Part shown: positions 46,223-53,526 of the stretch, piece after piece
Layout of the letters: each line of letters opens with the position of its first letter
How positions within the stretch are numbered: position 1 is the stretch's first letter
NCBI GenBank assembly: GCA_947503965.1
Contig: CANNFU010000001.1
Coordinates: 248,001-312,000, forward strand
DNA from: an uncultured Paracoccaceae bacterium
Lineage (GTDB): Bacteria; Pseudomonadota; Alphaproteobacteria; Rhodobacterales; Rhodobacteraceae
Direction of reading: 5' to 3'
Length of the DNA stretch: 64,000 nt
Notes under the pieces: model-generated
What the model was told of the DNA's origin: nothing
Seen by the model: the letters and a program-made list of their open reading frames with translations, nothing else
The model's database searches: none
Position numbers and translations under genes: made by a program

Positions 46223-46882
46223 CTACCCCTTGGGTGCCAACAGCTTCAAGGCTGCGCGGATCAGTGCGGGTGTATCGGCATCCGGGTCTGCACCAATGGC
46301 CTCGGCCACGGCACCTGCGGCATCGCCGGGCGCATAGCCCAGATTGCCCAAGGCCGATAACGCCTCCGCCTGCGCAGGGTTTGCCTGGCGCACCGGGGCA
46401 CGCCGGGCCTGATCCGGCGTCTCTACCTCAATGACTTCGTCACCCAATGCTTCGGCAACCGTGCCGCCCATTGCCATGACGCCAGGGGCCTTATCCTTCA
46501 ATTCGATGATCACGCGCTGCGCCGTCTTCGGTCCCACGCCTTTAGCCTTGGCGACGGCATTCCAGTCGCCCAGCGCAATCGCCCGGCTGACGCCATCCGC
46601 CCCAAGGGTGCCCAATATCGCCATCGACGCTTTTGCCCCAATCCCCTGCACCGACATCAGCAGCCTGTGCCATTCCTTTTCCACCAGCGTGGTAAAGCCG
46701 AACAGCTGCAGATTATCCTCGCGCACCAGCAGATCGGTATAGAGCGCCACAACCTCACCATTGGCGGGCAACCCGGCCATGACACGGTCCGACACATAGA
46801 CAATATAGCCCACACCGCGCACATCAATCAGCACGTGATCGGTGCTGCGATATTCCAACCTGCCTGCAATCTTGCCAATCAT
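46223..46882 (-). CDS. ruvA: Holliday junction DNA-binding protein RuvA
   Basis: Tetramer that binds the junction and loads RuvB. From the ATG at 46882 it has 219 residues: N-terminal OB domain ([21 protein letters not shown]), helix-hairpin-helix motifs ([13 protein letters not shown] and [13 protein letters not shown]), and a C-terminal RuvB-binding domain. It overlaps ruvC by 4 nt. Confidence 0.97.
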   Translation of the reverse strand: MIGKIAGRLEYRSTDHVLIDVRGVGYIVYVSDRVMAGLPANGEVVALYTDLLVREDNLQLFGFTTLVEKEWHRLLMSVQGIGAKASMAILGTLGADGVSRAIALGDWNAVAKAKGVGPKTAQRVIIELKDKAPGVMAMGGTVAEALGDEVIEVETPDQARRAPVRQANPAQAEALSALGNLGYAPGDAAGAVAEAIGADPDADTPALIRAALKLLAPKG

Positions 46883-47385
46883 GCGCGGGCCTTGGCGAGG
46901 GCCTGTGACAACGTCACGTTCGACTGCAGATGATGGGCGTGACAAATGGCAATCGCCAAAGCATCGGCCGCGTCGGGGCCTGCGACCTGCACACCCGGCA
47001 ATTGCAACTTGACCATGTGCAAAACCTGAATCTTGTCGGCATGGCCCACGCCAACGACGGCCTTTTTCACCGCGTTCGGCGCATATTCTCCGATGGACAA
47101 TCCGACCTGTGCAGGGACCAGCATGGCAATGCCGCGCGCTTGTCCCAGTTTCAGGGTCCCGGCCCCATCCTTGTTCACGAATGTCTGTTCCACGGCGGCA
47201 GCATCCGGAGCATGCAAAAGAACGATTTGCGTCAGTTGTTCATGCAAGGATAACAGACGCGCGCCCAGATCGTCCCCGACCGATCGGCAAATGCCATTGG
47301 CGACATGCGCAATACGTGGTCCGGACACCTCAATCAGGCCCCACCCCATATTGCGAAGCCCCGGGTCGATCCCCAAAACGCGCAT
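46879..47385 (-). CDS. ruvC: Holliday junction resolvase RuvC
   Basis: Endonuclease that cuts Holliday junctions, 168 residues. Catalytic acids are seen in [13 protein letters not shown] (Asp7), [12 protein letters not shown] (Glu66-68 region) and [15 protein letters not shown]. It is the first gene of the long minus-strand run. I found no paired GTTC LexA box before it. Confidence 0.97.
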   Translation of the reverse strand: MRVLGIDPGLRNMGWGLIEVSGPRIAHVANGICRSVGDDLGARLLSLHEQLTQIVLLHAPDAAAVEQTFVNKDGAGTLKLGQARGIAMLVPAQVGLSIGEYAPNAVKKAVVGVGHADKIQVLHMVKLQLPGVQVAGPDAADALAIAICHAHHLQSNVTLSQALAKARA

Positions 47386-47694
47386 TGCTCGCCTCTTTTC
47401 TTATTGTCTTGAAAAGGGCTAGCACAAAACGCGAACAAAAACCAAGGCACTTTCATGACAGGGTTGACGCAGCGGCACTCTGGGCGACTGCCAAATACGC
47501 CACCTGGCAGTCAGAAAGCGACAGAATTAACTCTTTATAAATAAAGGGTTTATGGCAAAATACGCCCAAAGATGAGGCATGCTGAAAACGCATATGACCC
47601 ATGTCAAAATGGCACTAGTCATGCCTGCAAAAGCTTCCTAGATGCGGGTCATCAAGACAACGCTGCAATGCAGCACACACAAAGGATGATGGCT
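47386..47694. other. 309-bp region between ruvC and the DUF1127 gene
   Basis: No gene is seen. It must hold divergent promoters. Two inverted repeats stand in it: GACTGCCA at 47486-47493 with TGGCAGTC at 47505-47512 (8 bp, 11-nt centre), and CTTTATAAATAAAG at 47533-47546 (6-bp arms, 2-nt centre). The second is near the likely start region of the DUF1127 transcript. No tRNA or clear small RNA is visible. Confidence 0.5.
47486..47512. repeat. Inverted repeat, possible operator or RNA hairpin
   Basis: Perfect 8-bp arms GACTGCCA and TGGCAGTC around an 11-nt centre. It is about 180 nt before the DUF1127 start and about 100 nt before the ruvC start. It may be an operator or part of an RNA leader. 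Confidence 0.4.
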
Positions 47695-47904
47695 ATGGCC
47701 GCTTTTGACACAACACGCCCCTCGACCGGCCTCTCCACAGGCCGCATCTCTTCTTTATTCGCGTCACTCTTCGCAGCTGTGACGGCCTGGAATGATGCGC
47801 GGATCACCCGCAATTCCCTGTCCAAGCTGACAGCGCGTGAACTTGCTGATATCGGCCTGACATATGGCGACATCGACGAAGTCGCGATCCGCGTCAGCCG
47901 CTAA
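47695..47904 (+). CDS. DUF1127 (YjiS-like) small protein
   Basis: A 69-residue protein: N-terminal MAMAAFDTTRPSTGL, a hydrophobic/helical middle, and the DUF1127 core ITRNSLSKLTARELADIGLTYGDIDEVAIR. Proteins of this group are small, basic and act in RNA-linked regulation or stress and phosphate responses in alphaproteobacteria. The ATG at 47695 stands 8 nt after AAGGA; the frame is open to 47572. A strong terminator follows. Confidence 0.88.
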   Translation: MAAFDTTRPSTGLSTGRISSLFASLFAAVTAWNDARITRNSLSKLTARELADIGLTYGDIDEVAIRVSR

Positions 47905-47926
47905 ATCGCACCTGATGCAAAATACG

Positions 47927-47957
47927 AAAGGCCGCGCTGATCAAAGCGCGGCCTTTT
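47927..47957. terminator. Strong two-way terminator
   Basis: A perfect 11-bp stem, AAAGGCCGCGC at 47927-47937 and GCGCGGCCTTT at 47946-47956, loop 8 nt, with T on both sides. It serves the DUF1127 gene and the convergent small membrane gene. Confidence 0.9.
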
Positions 47958-47978
47958 CGTTTGGGAAGGTGTGAAAGC

Positions 47979-48326
47979 TTAGCGCAAAACGCTGCCGACA
48001 CCTTCTGCAATAAACTTGGTCGCAGGATCAGCCTGCATGATCCAGGCCCCGGCCTGCTCCATCACACTGCCTTGCTGCAAAGCAGCTATGCGGTCGGCAT
48101 AGGCTTCGGTTCCAAGCGATGCGTAGACGACACCCTTGAACAGGAAACCCATCACAACAATGGCCAGCAGCCCCTTCAACGGGAACCGTGGGCGGTAAAC
48201 ACGAGGGCGCGCAACAATCAGGCCGTCCGACGTGACCGTCTTGACAGCACCTGCGCTTTGTATCCGGTCGTGGCGACGCACGATCCGCTTGAGACGCTTA
48301 TCAAATGGGACATTGGCCTGCGCCAT
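47979..48326 (-). CDS. Unknown small membrane protein
   Basis: A 115-residue protein with a strong ribosome site (GGAGGATGTC then ATG at 48326). The N-terminal half is basic (FDKRLKRIVRRHDRI), one helix is at about 58-75 (PLKGLLAIVVMGFLFKGVVYA), and the C-terminal part is likely periplasmic (about 76-115). I recognise no named family. It stands between the terminator and prmA, facing the DUF1127 gene. Confidence 0.78.
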   Translation of the reverse strand: MAQANVPFDKRLKRIVRRHDRIQSAGAVKTVTSDGLIVARPRVYRPRFPLKGLLAIVVMGFLFKGVVYASLGTEAYADRIAALQQGSVMEQAGAWIMQADPATKFIAEGVGSVLR

Positions 48327-48424
48327 GACATCCTCCAAATAACTCAACTACGAAAACACCATCAGTTTTCAACGAGAACAGTAAACGAAACAAGTTATTT
48401 TCCGTTCATCAAAGCGGATTCCCA

Positions 48425-49303
48425 TCAAACCGGTGGGTTTTTGCTCATCAGCAGGGTGGTCCAATCAACAATTTCGTCCTTTTTGACCAGATTGAACCCG
48501 TTTCGTTGATAAACACCGACAACCTCATCGGCCTGTTCGTTCAGAATCCCCGAAAGAATCACATAGCCACCCGGCGCGGTGAAGCGCCCCATATCAGGAG
48601 CCAAACCCACCAACGGACCCTTTAAAATATTCGCAAAAACAAGATCATATGGTGCGTATTCGGACAGTGCAGGCGCATCAAAGCCAGCGCCGACCACACA
48701 CTCGACCCGGCCGGTCAGCCCATTTGCTGCCACATTTGCCGCCGCGACCTCGACCGCAACCGGATCAATGTCGCTGGCAACGATGCGGGCAGGCAACACT
48801 TTGGCCGCCGCCATCGCCAAAACGGCCGTGCCACAGCCCACATCAGCAATGCGACCACCGCTGAACCCATCATTCAGCAGCGAATCGAACGCACGCAAAC
48901 AGCCCAAGGTGGTGCCGTGATGCCCGGTGCCAAAGGCCATCGCGGCCTCGATCAAAAGCGCCTCTTTTCCGTCCGGCACTTTATCGGCATCATGGGCACC
49001 ATAGACGAAAAACCGGCCTGCCTCGACCGGGGGCAAATCGCGCTGCACCTTGGATACCCAGTCCTGATCCGGCAGTTCTGAAATGGCAAACGGCTGGGCG
49101 TGATGCAACGCGCTTAACACCGCCAATGCGGCCGCATCGGGCCTTTCAGTGAAATAGGCGCCCACCTCCCACAATCCTGAACCATCCTCGATCTCGAACA
49201 CACCAACGCCGGTTGGTTCCGGCGTGATCTGTTCCAGATCATCTGACAGCGCGTATGCGGGTGCTTCGCCCCTGATCGTCGTCAACGCGGTAAATGTGGT
49301 CAT
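48425..49303 (-). CDS. prmA: Ribosomal protein L11 methyltransferase
   Basis: SAM-dependent enzyme that trimethylates ribosomal protein L11. The 292-residue product has a substrate-binding N-terminal domain and a class I methyltransferase domain (IADVGCGTAVLAMAAAKV, then ASDIDPVAVEVAAANV and DLVFANILKGPL). GTGHHGTT before it is also typical. It lies 30 nt after the SGNH hydrolase gene. Confidence 0.95.
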   Translation of the reverse strand: MTTFTALTTIRGEAPAYALSDDLEQITPEPTGVGVFEIEDGSGLWEVGAYFTERPDAAALAVLSALHHAQPFAISELPDQDWVSKVQRDLPPVEAGRFFVYGAHDADKVPDGKEALLIEAAMAFGTGHHGTTLGCLRAFDSLLNDGFSGGRIADVGCGTAVLAMAAAKVLPARIVASDIDPVAVEVAAANVAANGLTGRVECVVGAGFDAPALSEYAPYDLVFANILKGPLVGLAPDMGRFTAPGGYVILSGILNEQADEVVGVYQRNGFNLVKKDEIVDWTTLLMSKNPPV

Positions 49304-49333
49304 CCAGATGGCCCCTTTTTAACTCGTGCCCGG

Positions 49334-50068
49334 TTAGGCGGTGCGGTCCACCCCGTCAAGCAAGGGCGCGTGCGCCATGATCTGTGCCGCCACTTCATCA
49401 GCCCAGGCCGCATAAACTGCGGCGCCTGGGTGAAACCCATCCGGCGACATGTTGTGAAGCCCAAGACGCAGGTCAATGGTGATCGCGCTGCTGTCCTTGC
49501 GCAGCTGCACCATCTGATGCAGCGCGCGGTCAAAGCGTTCTGCCTGACGCCCCAGCACCCAGCGCAACGGTTGCGGCAAAAGCGGGAAATCACGCATCGG
49601 CGGCAGGCCCGACACCGCTACATATTTCGCGCCAAAATCCTTGACCAACCGGTCCAGCAACAGCGATTGCTGGCGCAACCATCGGCGCAGGCTGACCCCT
49701 TTGGTCACGTCATTCACACCCAGCGCAACGACGACCACATCAAAATCCACGGATGGCAGATCATCCAGCCAACTCAACACATCGCCCGTCCGTGACCCGG
49801 TCACGGCCAACAGCTTGTAATGCACTGTGAAATGCGGGGCGAGCCGCCGTGTCACCTGCCCCAACAAAGCGTCATCCTGATGTGACACGCCCACGCCCGC
49901 GGCAGAGCTATCGCCCAGTATCAATAGCCGCAGCGGTCGCCCCGTCCCCACCGTGCCGCTGCGTGGACCGGGCGGCTCTGGCAGACGCAACACCGTCCTG
50001 CGCAGGTACAGCGCCTGCCCCAGCAAAACCGGCATCAAAACGGTCCGGACCGTCGCGTCGATAATCAC
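49334..50068 (-). CDS. SGNH/GDSL-type hydrolase
   Basis: A 244-residue esterase-like enzyme with the block I motif LILGDSSAAGVG (Ser near residue 55), block III VALGVNDVTKG, and the catalytic Asp-His in DGFHPGAAVYAAWA. The start is GTG at 50068, which overlaps the stop of the PhzF gene by 4 nt (GTGA), so translation is coupled. An N-terminal hydrophobic segment may be an uncleaved anchor. The substrate is not known. Confidence 0.88.
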   Translation of the reverse strand: MIIDATVRTVLMPVLLGQALYLRRTVLRLPEPPGPRSGTVGTGRPLRLLILGDSSAAGVGVSHQDDALLGQVTRRLAPHFTVHYKLLAVTGSRTGDVLSWLDDLPSVDFDVVVVALGVNDVTKGVSLRRWLRQQSLLLDRLVKDFGAKYVAVSGLPPMRDFPLLPQPLRWVLGRQAERFDRALHQMVQLRKDSSAITIDLRLGLHNMSPDGFHPGAAVYAAWADEVAAQIMAHAPLLDGVDRTA

Positions 50069-50898
50069 AGATCCAGCATCCCGTTGATCAGTATCTGCAC
50101 ATGGCCACCGATTTTGATCCGGTCACCCTCGCGAAACACGAATACGCGGCCTTCGCGGCCGATCAATGTCCCTTGCGACATCACAAGATCACGGGTCAGC
50201 CGTCCCTCTGCATGCATCCATTGTACGATCGCTGCATTCAGCGATCCGGTAATCGGGTCCTCGGACATGCCGCTTGACGGGGCAAGGTTGCGGACCTCGT
50301 AATCCGCCTCTGCCCCTTCGGGATAAGGGCCGACAACGCCCAGCGCCACGAATTCCGGCCATCGCACGTGGTCTGCGTCGATGGCCAACACATCCGCTGC
50401 ACTGCGTAACTCCAGCACCTGCCAGACCGGGCCGTTGTCGAGTTGCGCGGCCCGTACCACCTGTGCAGGCGTCAGATCCAGCGCAGCGGTCAACCGGTCC
50501 AGATCTGTCTGCGGCAACGGCGCGACCTTTGTCGGCGGGGCAACAAAGGCGGGTACATCGCCGCTGACTTCAATCTCAACCAAGCCGATCCGGCATTCCT
50601 GCCGCACAACGCCCGGCTGCGCCGGCACACCACCACAATGAAGCCACGCCGCACAACTGCCCAATGTCGGATGGCCCGCAAACGGCATCTCGCGGCCGGG
50701 GGTAAATATGCGCACCGCATAATCGGCATCAGGCAAGGTTGGCGTGGTCAGAAATGTCGTCTCAGCCAGATTGGTCCAGGTCGCGAAACGCTGCATCTGC
50801 GTCTCGGTCAGCCCGTCACCATCCACAACAACGGCCAGCCCGTTGCCCTTGGTGGGAACGGCGCTGAACACATCGCACTGGATAAAACGTCTAGACAC
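50065..50898 (-). CDS. PhzF-family isomerase-like protein
   Basis: A PhzF/diaminopimelate epimerase-fold protein of about 277 residues. It has [19 protein letters not shown] at the N-terminus, the catalytic Glu in [21 protein letters not shown] in the middle, and [14 protein letters not shown] at the C-terminal half. I chose GTG at 50898 (read as [11 protein letters not shown]), which overlaps the msrA stop by 8 nt; GTG at 50904 and TTG at 50907 are possible too. The true reaction is unknown; it is not part of a phenazine cluster. Confidence 0.87.
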   Translation of the reverse strand: MSRRFIQCDVFSAVPTKGNGLAVVVDGDGLTETQMQRFATWTNLAETTFLTTPTLPDADYAVRIFTPGREMPFAGHPTLGSCAAWLHCGGVPAQPGVVRQECRIGLVEIEVSGDVPAFVAPPTKVAPLPQTDLDRLTAALDLTPAQVVRAAQLDNGPVWQVLELRSAADVLAIDADHVRWPEFVALGVVGPYPEGAEADYEVRNLAPSSGMSEDPITGSLNAAIVQWMHAEGRLTRDLVMSQGTLIGREGRVFVFREGDRIKIGGHVQILINGMLDL

Positions 50899-51541
50899 CC
50901 ACACCAATCGGGCAGGTCACACCGGTACCGCCGATCCCACAATAGCCGTTCGGATTTTTCGCAAGGTATTGCTGGTGATAATCCTCGGCAAAATAGAATT
51001 CCGGCGCATCAATGATCTCTGTCGTGATAGCGCCATACCCGGCTTCGGACAAACGCGGCGCAAATGCCATTTTCGACGCTTCCGCCGCCGCCTTCTGAGC
51101 GGCTGAATAGGTGTAGATACCCGACCGATATTGCGTGCCGGTGTCGTTGCCCTGCCGCATACCTTGCGTCGGATCATGGCCTTCCCAGAACACCTGTAAC
51201 AACTGATCATAAGAAATGACAGACGGATCATAGATCACGCGCACCACTTCATTATGCCCGGTTTTACCTGAACACACCTCTTCATAGGTCGCGTTCGGTG
51301 TATAGCCGCCCGCATAGCCGACCATCGTCGACTGTACGCCATCCAGTTTCCAGAACATCCGCTCCACGCCCCAGAAACATCCCATGCCGAACATGGCCTC
51401 TTCCATCCCGGCCGGCACCTCACCCGTCAGTGGCGTGCCATAGACAAAATGGGTGTCAGCGGTTGGAATGGCATGGTCTCGGCCGGGCAACGCGGCATCT
51501 TTCGCCACCATTTCGGACTTTGATCGGTTCAAGAAAAACAT
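50891..51541 (-). CDS. msrA: Peptide methionine sulfoxide reductase MsrA
   Basis: Repairs methionine-S-sulfoxide in proteins. The 216-residue product has the active-site motif GMGCFWG with Cys55, followed by [22 protein letters not shown] and [12 protein letters not shown]; the C-terminal [13 protein letters not shown] gives the resolving cysteines. The ATG at 51541 has a GGAGAT ribosome site. It is first in the unit msrA-phzF-SGNH. Confidence 0.96.
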   Translation of the reverse strand: MFFLNRSKSEMVAKDAALPGRDHAIPTADTHFVYGTPLTGEVPAGMEEAMFGMGCFWGVERMFWKLDGVQSTMVGYAGGYTPNATYEEVCSGKTGHNEVVRVIYDPSVISYDQLLQVFWEGHDPTQGMRQGNDTGTQYRSGIYTYSAAQKAAAEASKMAFAPRLSEAGYGAITTEIIDAPEFYFAEDYHQQYLAKNPNGYCGIGGTGVTCPIGVGV

Positions 51542-51621
51542 CTGTGATCTCCAAACTGTTTCTTCTTAGATAGGGCGACAGCGGCCAACAACCAAGGTGG
51601 TTGCCATATCTCGGCGATATC

Positions 51622-51650
51622 TTGAAAGGTCAGCATCGCATACCTATATG
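51622..51650 (+). promoter_or_regulatory. Likely promoter before the small membrane protein gene
   Basis: TTGAAA at 51622-51627 and TATATG at 51645-51650, 17 nt apart. It would start a leader of about 170 nt for the gene at 51826. Confidence 0.4.
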
Positions 51651-51783
51651 TATACTATTGCATACTGAACACGCCAAAACGCATTTATCCGGCGCAAAAA
51701 ACCGCGCCCCACATCTTGGGCAACCTCAGTCCTGCATCCGACTCGCTTTAGGCGTCGGTTTTTCAAAATCAAAAACGTTCACC

Positions 51784-51802
51784 GGGTGCCGCATCGGCAC
51801 CC
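51784..51802 (+). promoter_or_regulatory. Leader hairpin before a ribosome site
   Basis: GGGTGCCG at 51784-51791 and CGGCACCC at 51795-51802, 8 bp with a 3-nt loop, ending 7 nt before AGGAG of the next gene. No T run follows. It could affect translation of the membrane protein. Confidence 0.4.
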
Positions 51803-51825
51803 CGCCAATAGGAGTACGCTTATTC

Positions 51826-52284
51826 ATGCTGGGAGCCATTATTGTCATCACCTTCTGCTATTACCTATTTTCATTCGCATTCGGTTGGGGGCTGGCACAA
51901 GCAAACGCCGATCTGCCCTGGGTCGGGCTGATCGCGCCACCGCTGCTGGCTGGCCTTTTCGGTGGGGTCCAATTCGTGCGGACCGAGGCACGTAAACTGC
52001 ACCTGCTGGGCAGCCTACGGCTGACATTTCAAAGCTGTCTGGCCATTGTGCTGACCCCGATTGCGATCAGTTTCGTCCTGACGCTCGCGCAAATGCTGAA
52101 CTTCGGGGTCGGCATGATCTTTGCCCTTCCCAATATCGCAGGGTTCATGACACTGACGGCACTACTTGGCCTTGTCAGTATCCTAATATCCAGCTTCGCG
52201 CTGATCTTCATCGGGATCACGCTTGGGCAATGGATGCGCAGTCGTCGACAGCGCTATTCTGCTGCTGCCAGAAGGCGGAACTGA
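51826..52284 (+). CDS. Unknown four-helix membrane protein
   Basis: A 152-residue protein with four predicted helices (about 3-25, 30-48, 62-88, 95-135) and a basic tail (RSRRQRYSAAARRR). Its shape, with FGGVQFVRTEARKL after helix two, recalls the small ABZJ_00895-type membrane family, but this is a guess. The ATG at 51826 follows AGGAG by 11 nt. The frame is open to 51601 but that part has no coding character. It overlaps the convergent MFS gene by 31 nt. Confidence 0.75.
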   Translation: MLGAIIVITFCYYLFSFAFGWGLAQANADLPWVGLIAPPLLAGLFGGVQFVRTEARKLHLLGSLRLTFQSCLAIVLTPIAISFVLTLAQMLNFGVGMIFALPNIAGFMTLTALLGLVSILISSFALIFIGITLGQWMRSRRQRYSAAARRRN

Positions 52285-53483
52285 AATACGGTCTCATGCC
52301 CCGGGGCGGGATGGCGCGGGATCAGCAGCGACAGCAATAGCGAGACAATCGCCATCCCCGCCGCCATCAAAAACACCAGCCCCGGCGAGGTCAGCCAGAC
52401 ATAGCCCAGCAGCGCAGGCAGAAACACAGCCGCGATATGGTTGATGGTAAAGGCCACGGCGGCGGTCGGCGCGATATCCTGCGGATCCGCGATCTTTTGG
52501 AAATAGGTCTTGATCGCCAGCGCAAGGCTAAAGAAAATATGGTTCACGATGTAAAGGAACGTCGCCAGCACCACACCCCAGCCGAAGTAATAGATGCCAC
52601 CATAGGCAAAGAACACGGCACACAGGCCCACATATTCAACAATCAGCGCGCGCCGCTCTCCGAAGACCTGCACCAACCGTCCCAGCAGCGGGGCGGCCAG
52701 CATGTTGATCAGTAAGGTGAACATGAACAGCTTGGTGATATCATCAACGGCAAAGTCAAACTGTTCGACCATCATGAAACCGGCAAAAACGACAAAAACC
52801 TGACGGCGTGCCCCCGACATGAATTGCAGCGCGTAATACAGCCAATACCGCTTGCGCAGGACCATCTTCTTGACCTGCGGATGCGGGGCCTCGAACTGCG
52901 GATAGGCGAGCAGACAGATCGTGGCGACAACGGCGGTGAAACCACCCGAAAGCCAGTAGACAATGCTATAGGTCAGGCCAAACCGCTCCCAACTGATCAC
53001 GATCAGCAGGTAGACAACCAGTGTCGCCGCTGATCCGGCGGACAGGATCCAGCCCAACGTCTGTGGGGCCTTCTTTTTGTCGATCCACTGCAATTGCAGG
53101 GACTGGTTGACCGTTTCGTAATAATGAAAACCAATCGAAGACAGCATGGTGACTGCCAGAATACCGCCCATCTCGGGGAACTGCGCCGTCACCGCAGTGG
53201 CCGCGCCCAGCATGATCAGGGCGACCAAGCCCAGAACCTGTTCGCGAATGAACATGATCAGGGCAATCACACCAATGGCAAAGAACCCTGGAATTTCACG
53301 AACGGTATGCAGCCAGCCAATGTCTGACCCGTCGAACCCCGCCACCTCGATCACAAAATTATTCAGCAGGGCCGACCACGTCGCAAAGGCCACCGGCATC
53401 GCCATCGCCATGACAAACAACAGCGATGTGGGCCTGCGCCACAGCGGCAAATGACGGGCATCTTCGAGGCGAACGATCTTCAT
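52254..53483 (-). CDS. Major facilitator superfamily transporter
   Basis: A 409-residue membrane protein with about twelve helices. The first is in TSLLFVMAMAMPVAFATWSAL, and the loop between helices two and three has FIREQVLG. The middle loop contains EAPHPQVKKMVLRKRYW. The substrate is unknown. The ATG at 53483 is chosen because helix one begins soon after; an extension to 53645 has no membrane character. It lies 43 nt downstream of the GGDEF-EAL gene and may be transcribed with it. Confidence 0.88.
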   Translation of the reverse strand: MKIVRLEDARHLPLWRRPTSLLFVMAMAMPVAFATWSALLNNFVIEVAGFDGSDIGWLHTVREIPGFFAIGVIALIMFIREQVLGLVALIMLGAATAVTAQFPEMGGILAVTMLSSIGFHYYETVNQSLQLQWIDKKKAPQTLGWILSAGSAATLVVYLLIVISWERFGLTYSIVYWLSGGFTAVVATICLLAYPQFEAPHPQVKKMVLRKRYWLYYALQFMSGARRQVFVVFAGFMMVEQFDFAVDDITKLFMFTLLINMLAAPLLGRLVQVFGERRALIVEYVGLCAVFFAYGGIYYFGWGVVLATFLYIVNHIFFSLALAIKTYFQKIADPQDIAPTAAVAFTINHIAAVFLPALLGYVWLTSPGLVFLMAAGMAIVSLLLSLLIPRHPAPGHETVFQFRLLAAAE

Positions 53484-53526
53484 GCCACCAGCATTACGCC
53501 GCGCCGCCAGAAATAGCGAGAGGGGC

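Noticed and set aside
45239-46360. Open frame of 373 codons antisense to ruvB/ruvA
   Set aside because: Mirror of ruvB with Arg/Gln/His-rich translation; no protein family features.
47386-47460. LexA (GTTC-N7-GTTC) box before ruvC
   Set aside because: The nearest sequence, GAACAAAAACCAAGG, has only one proper half-site.
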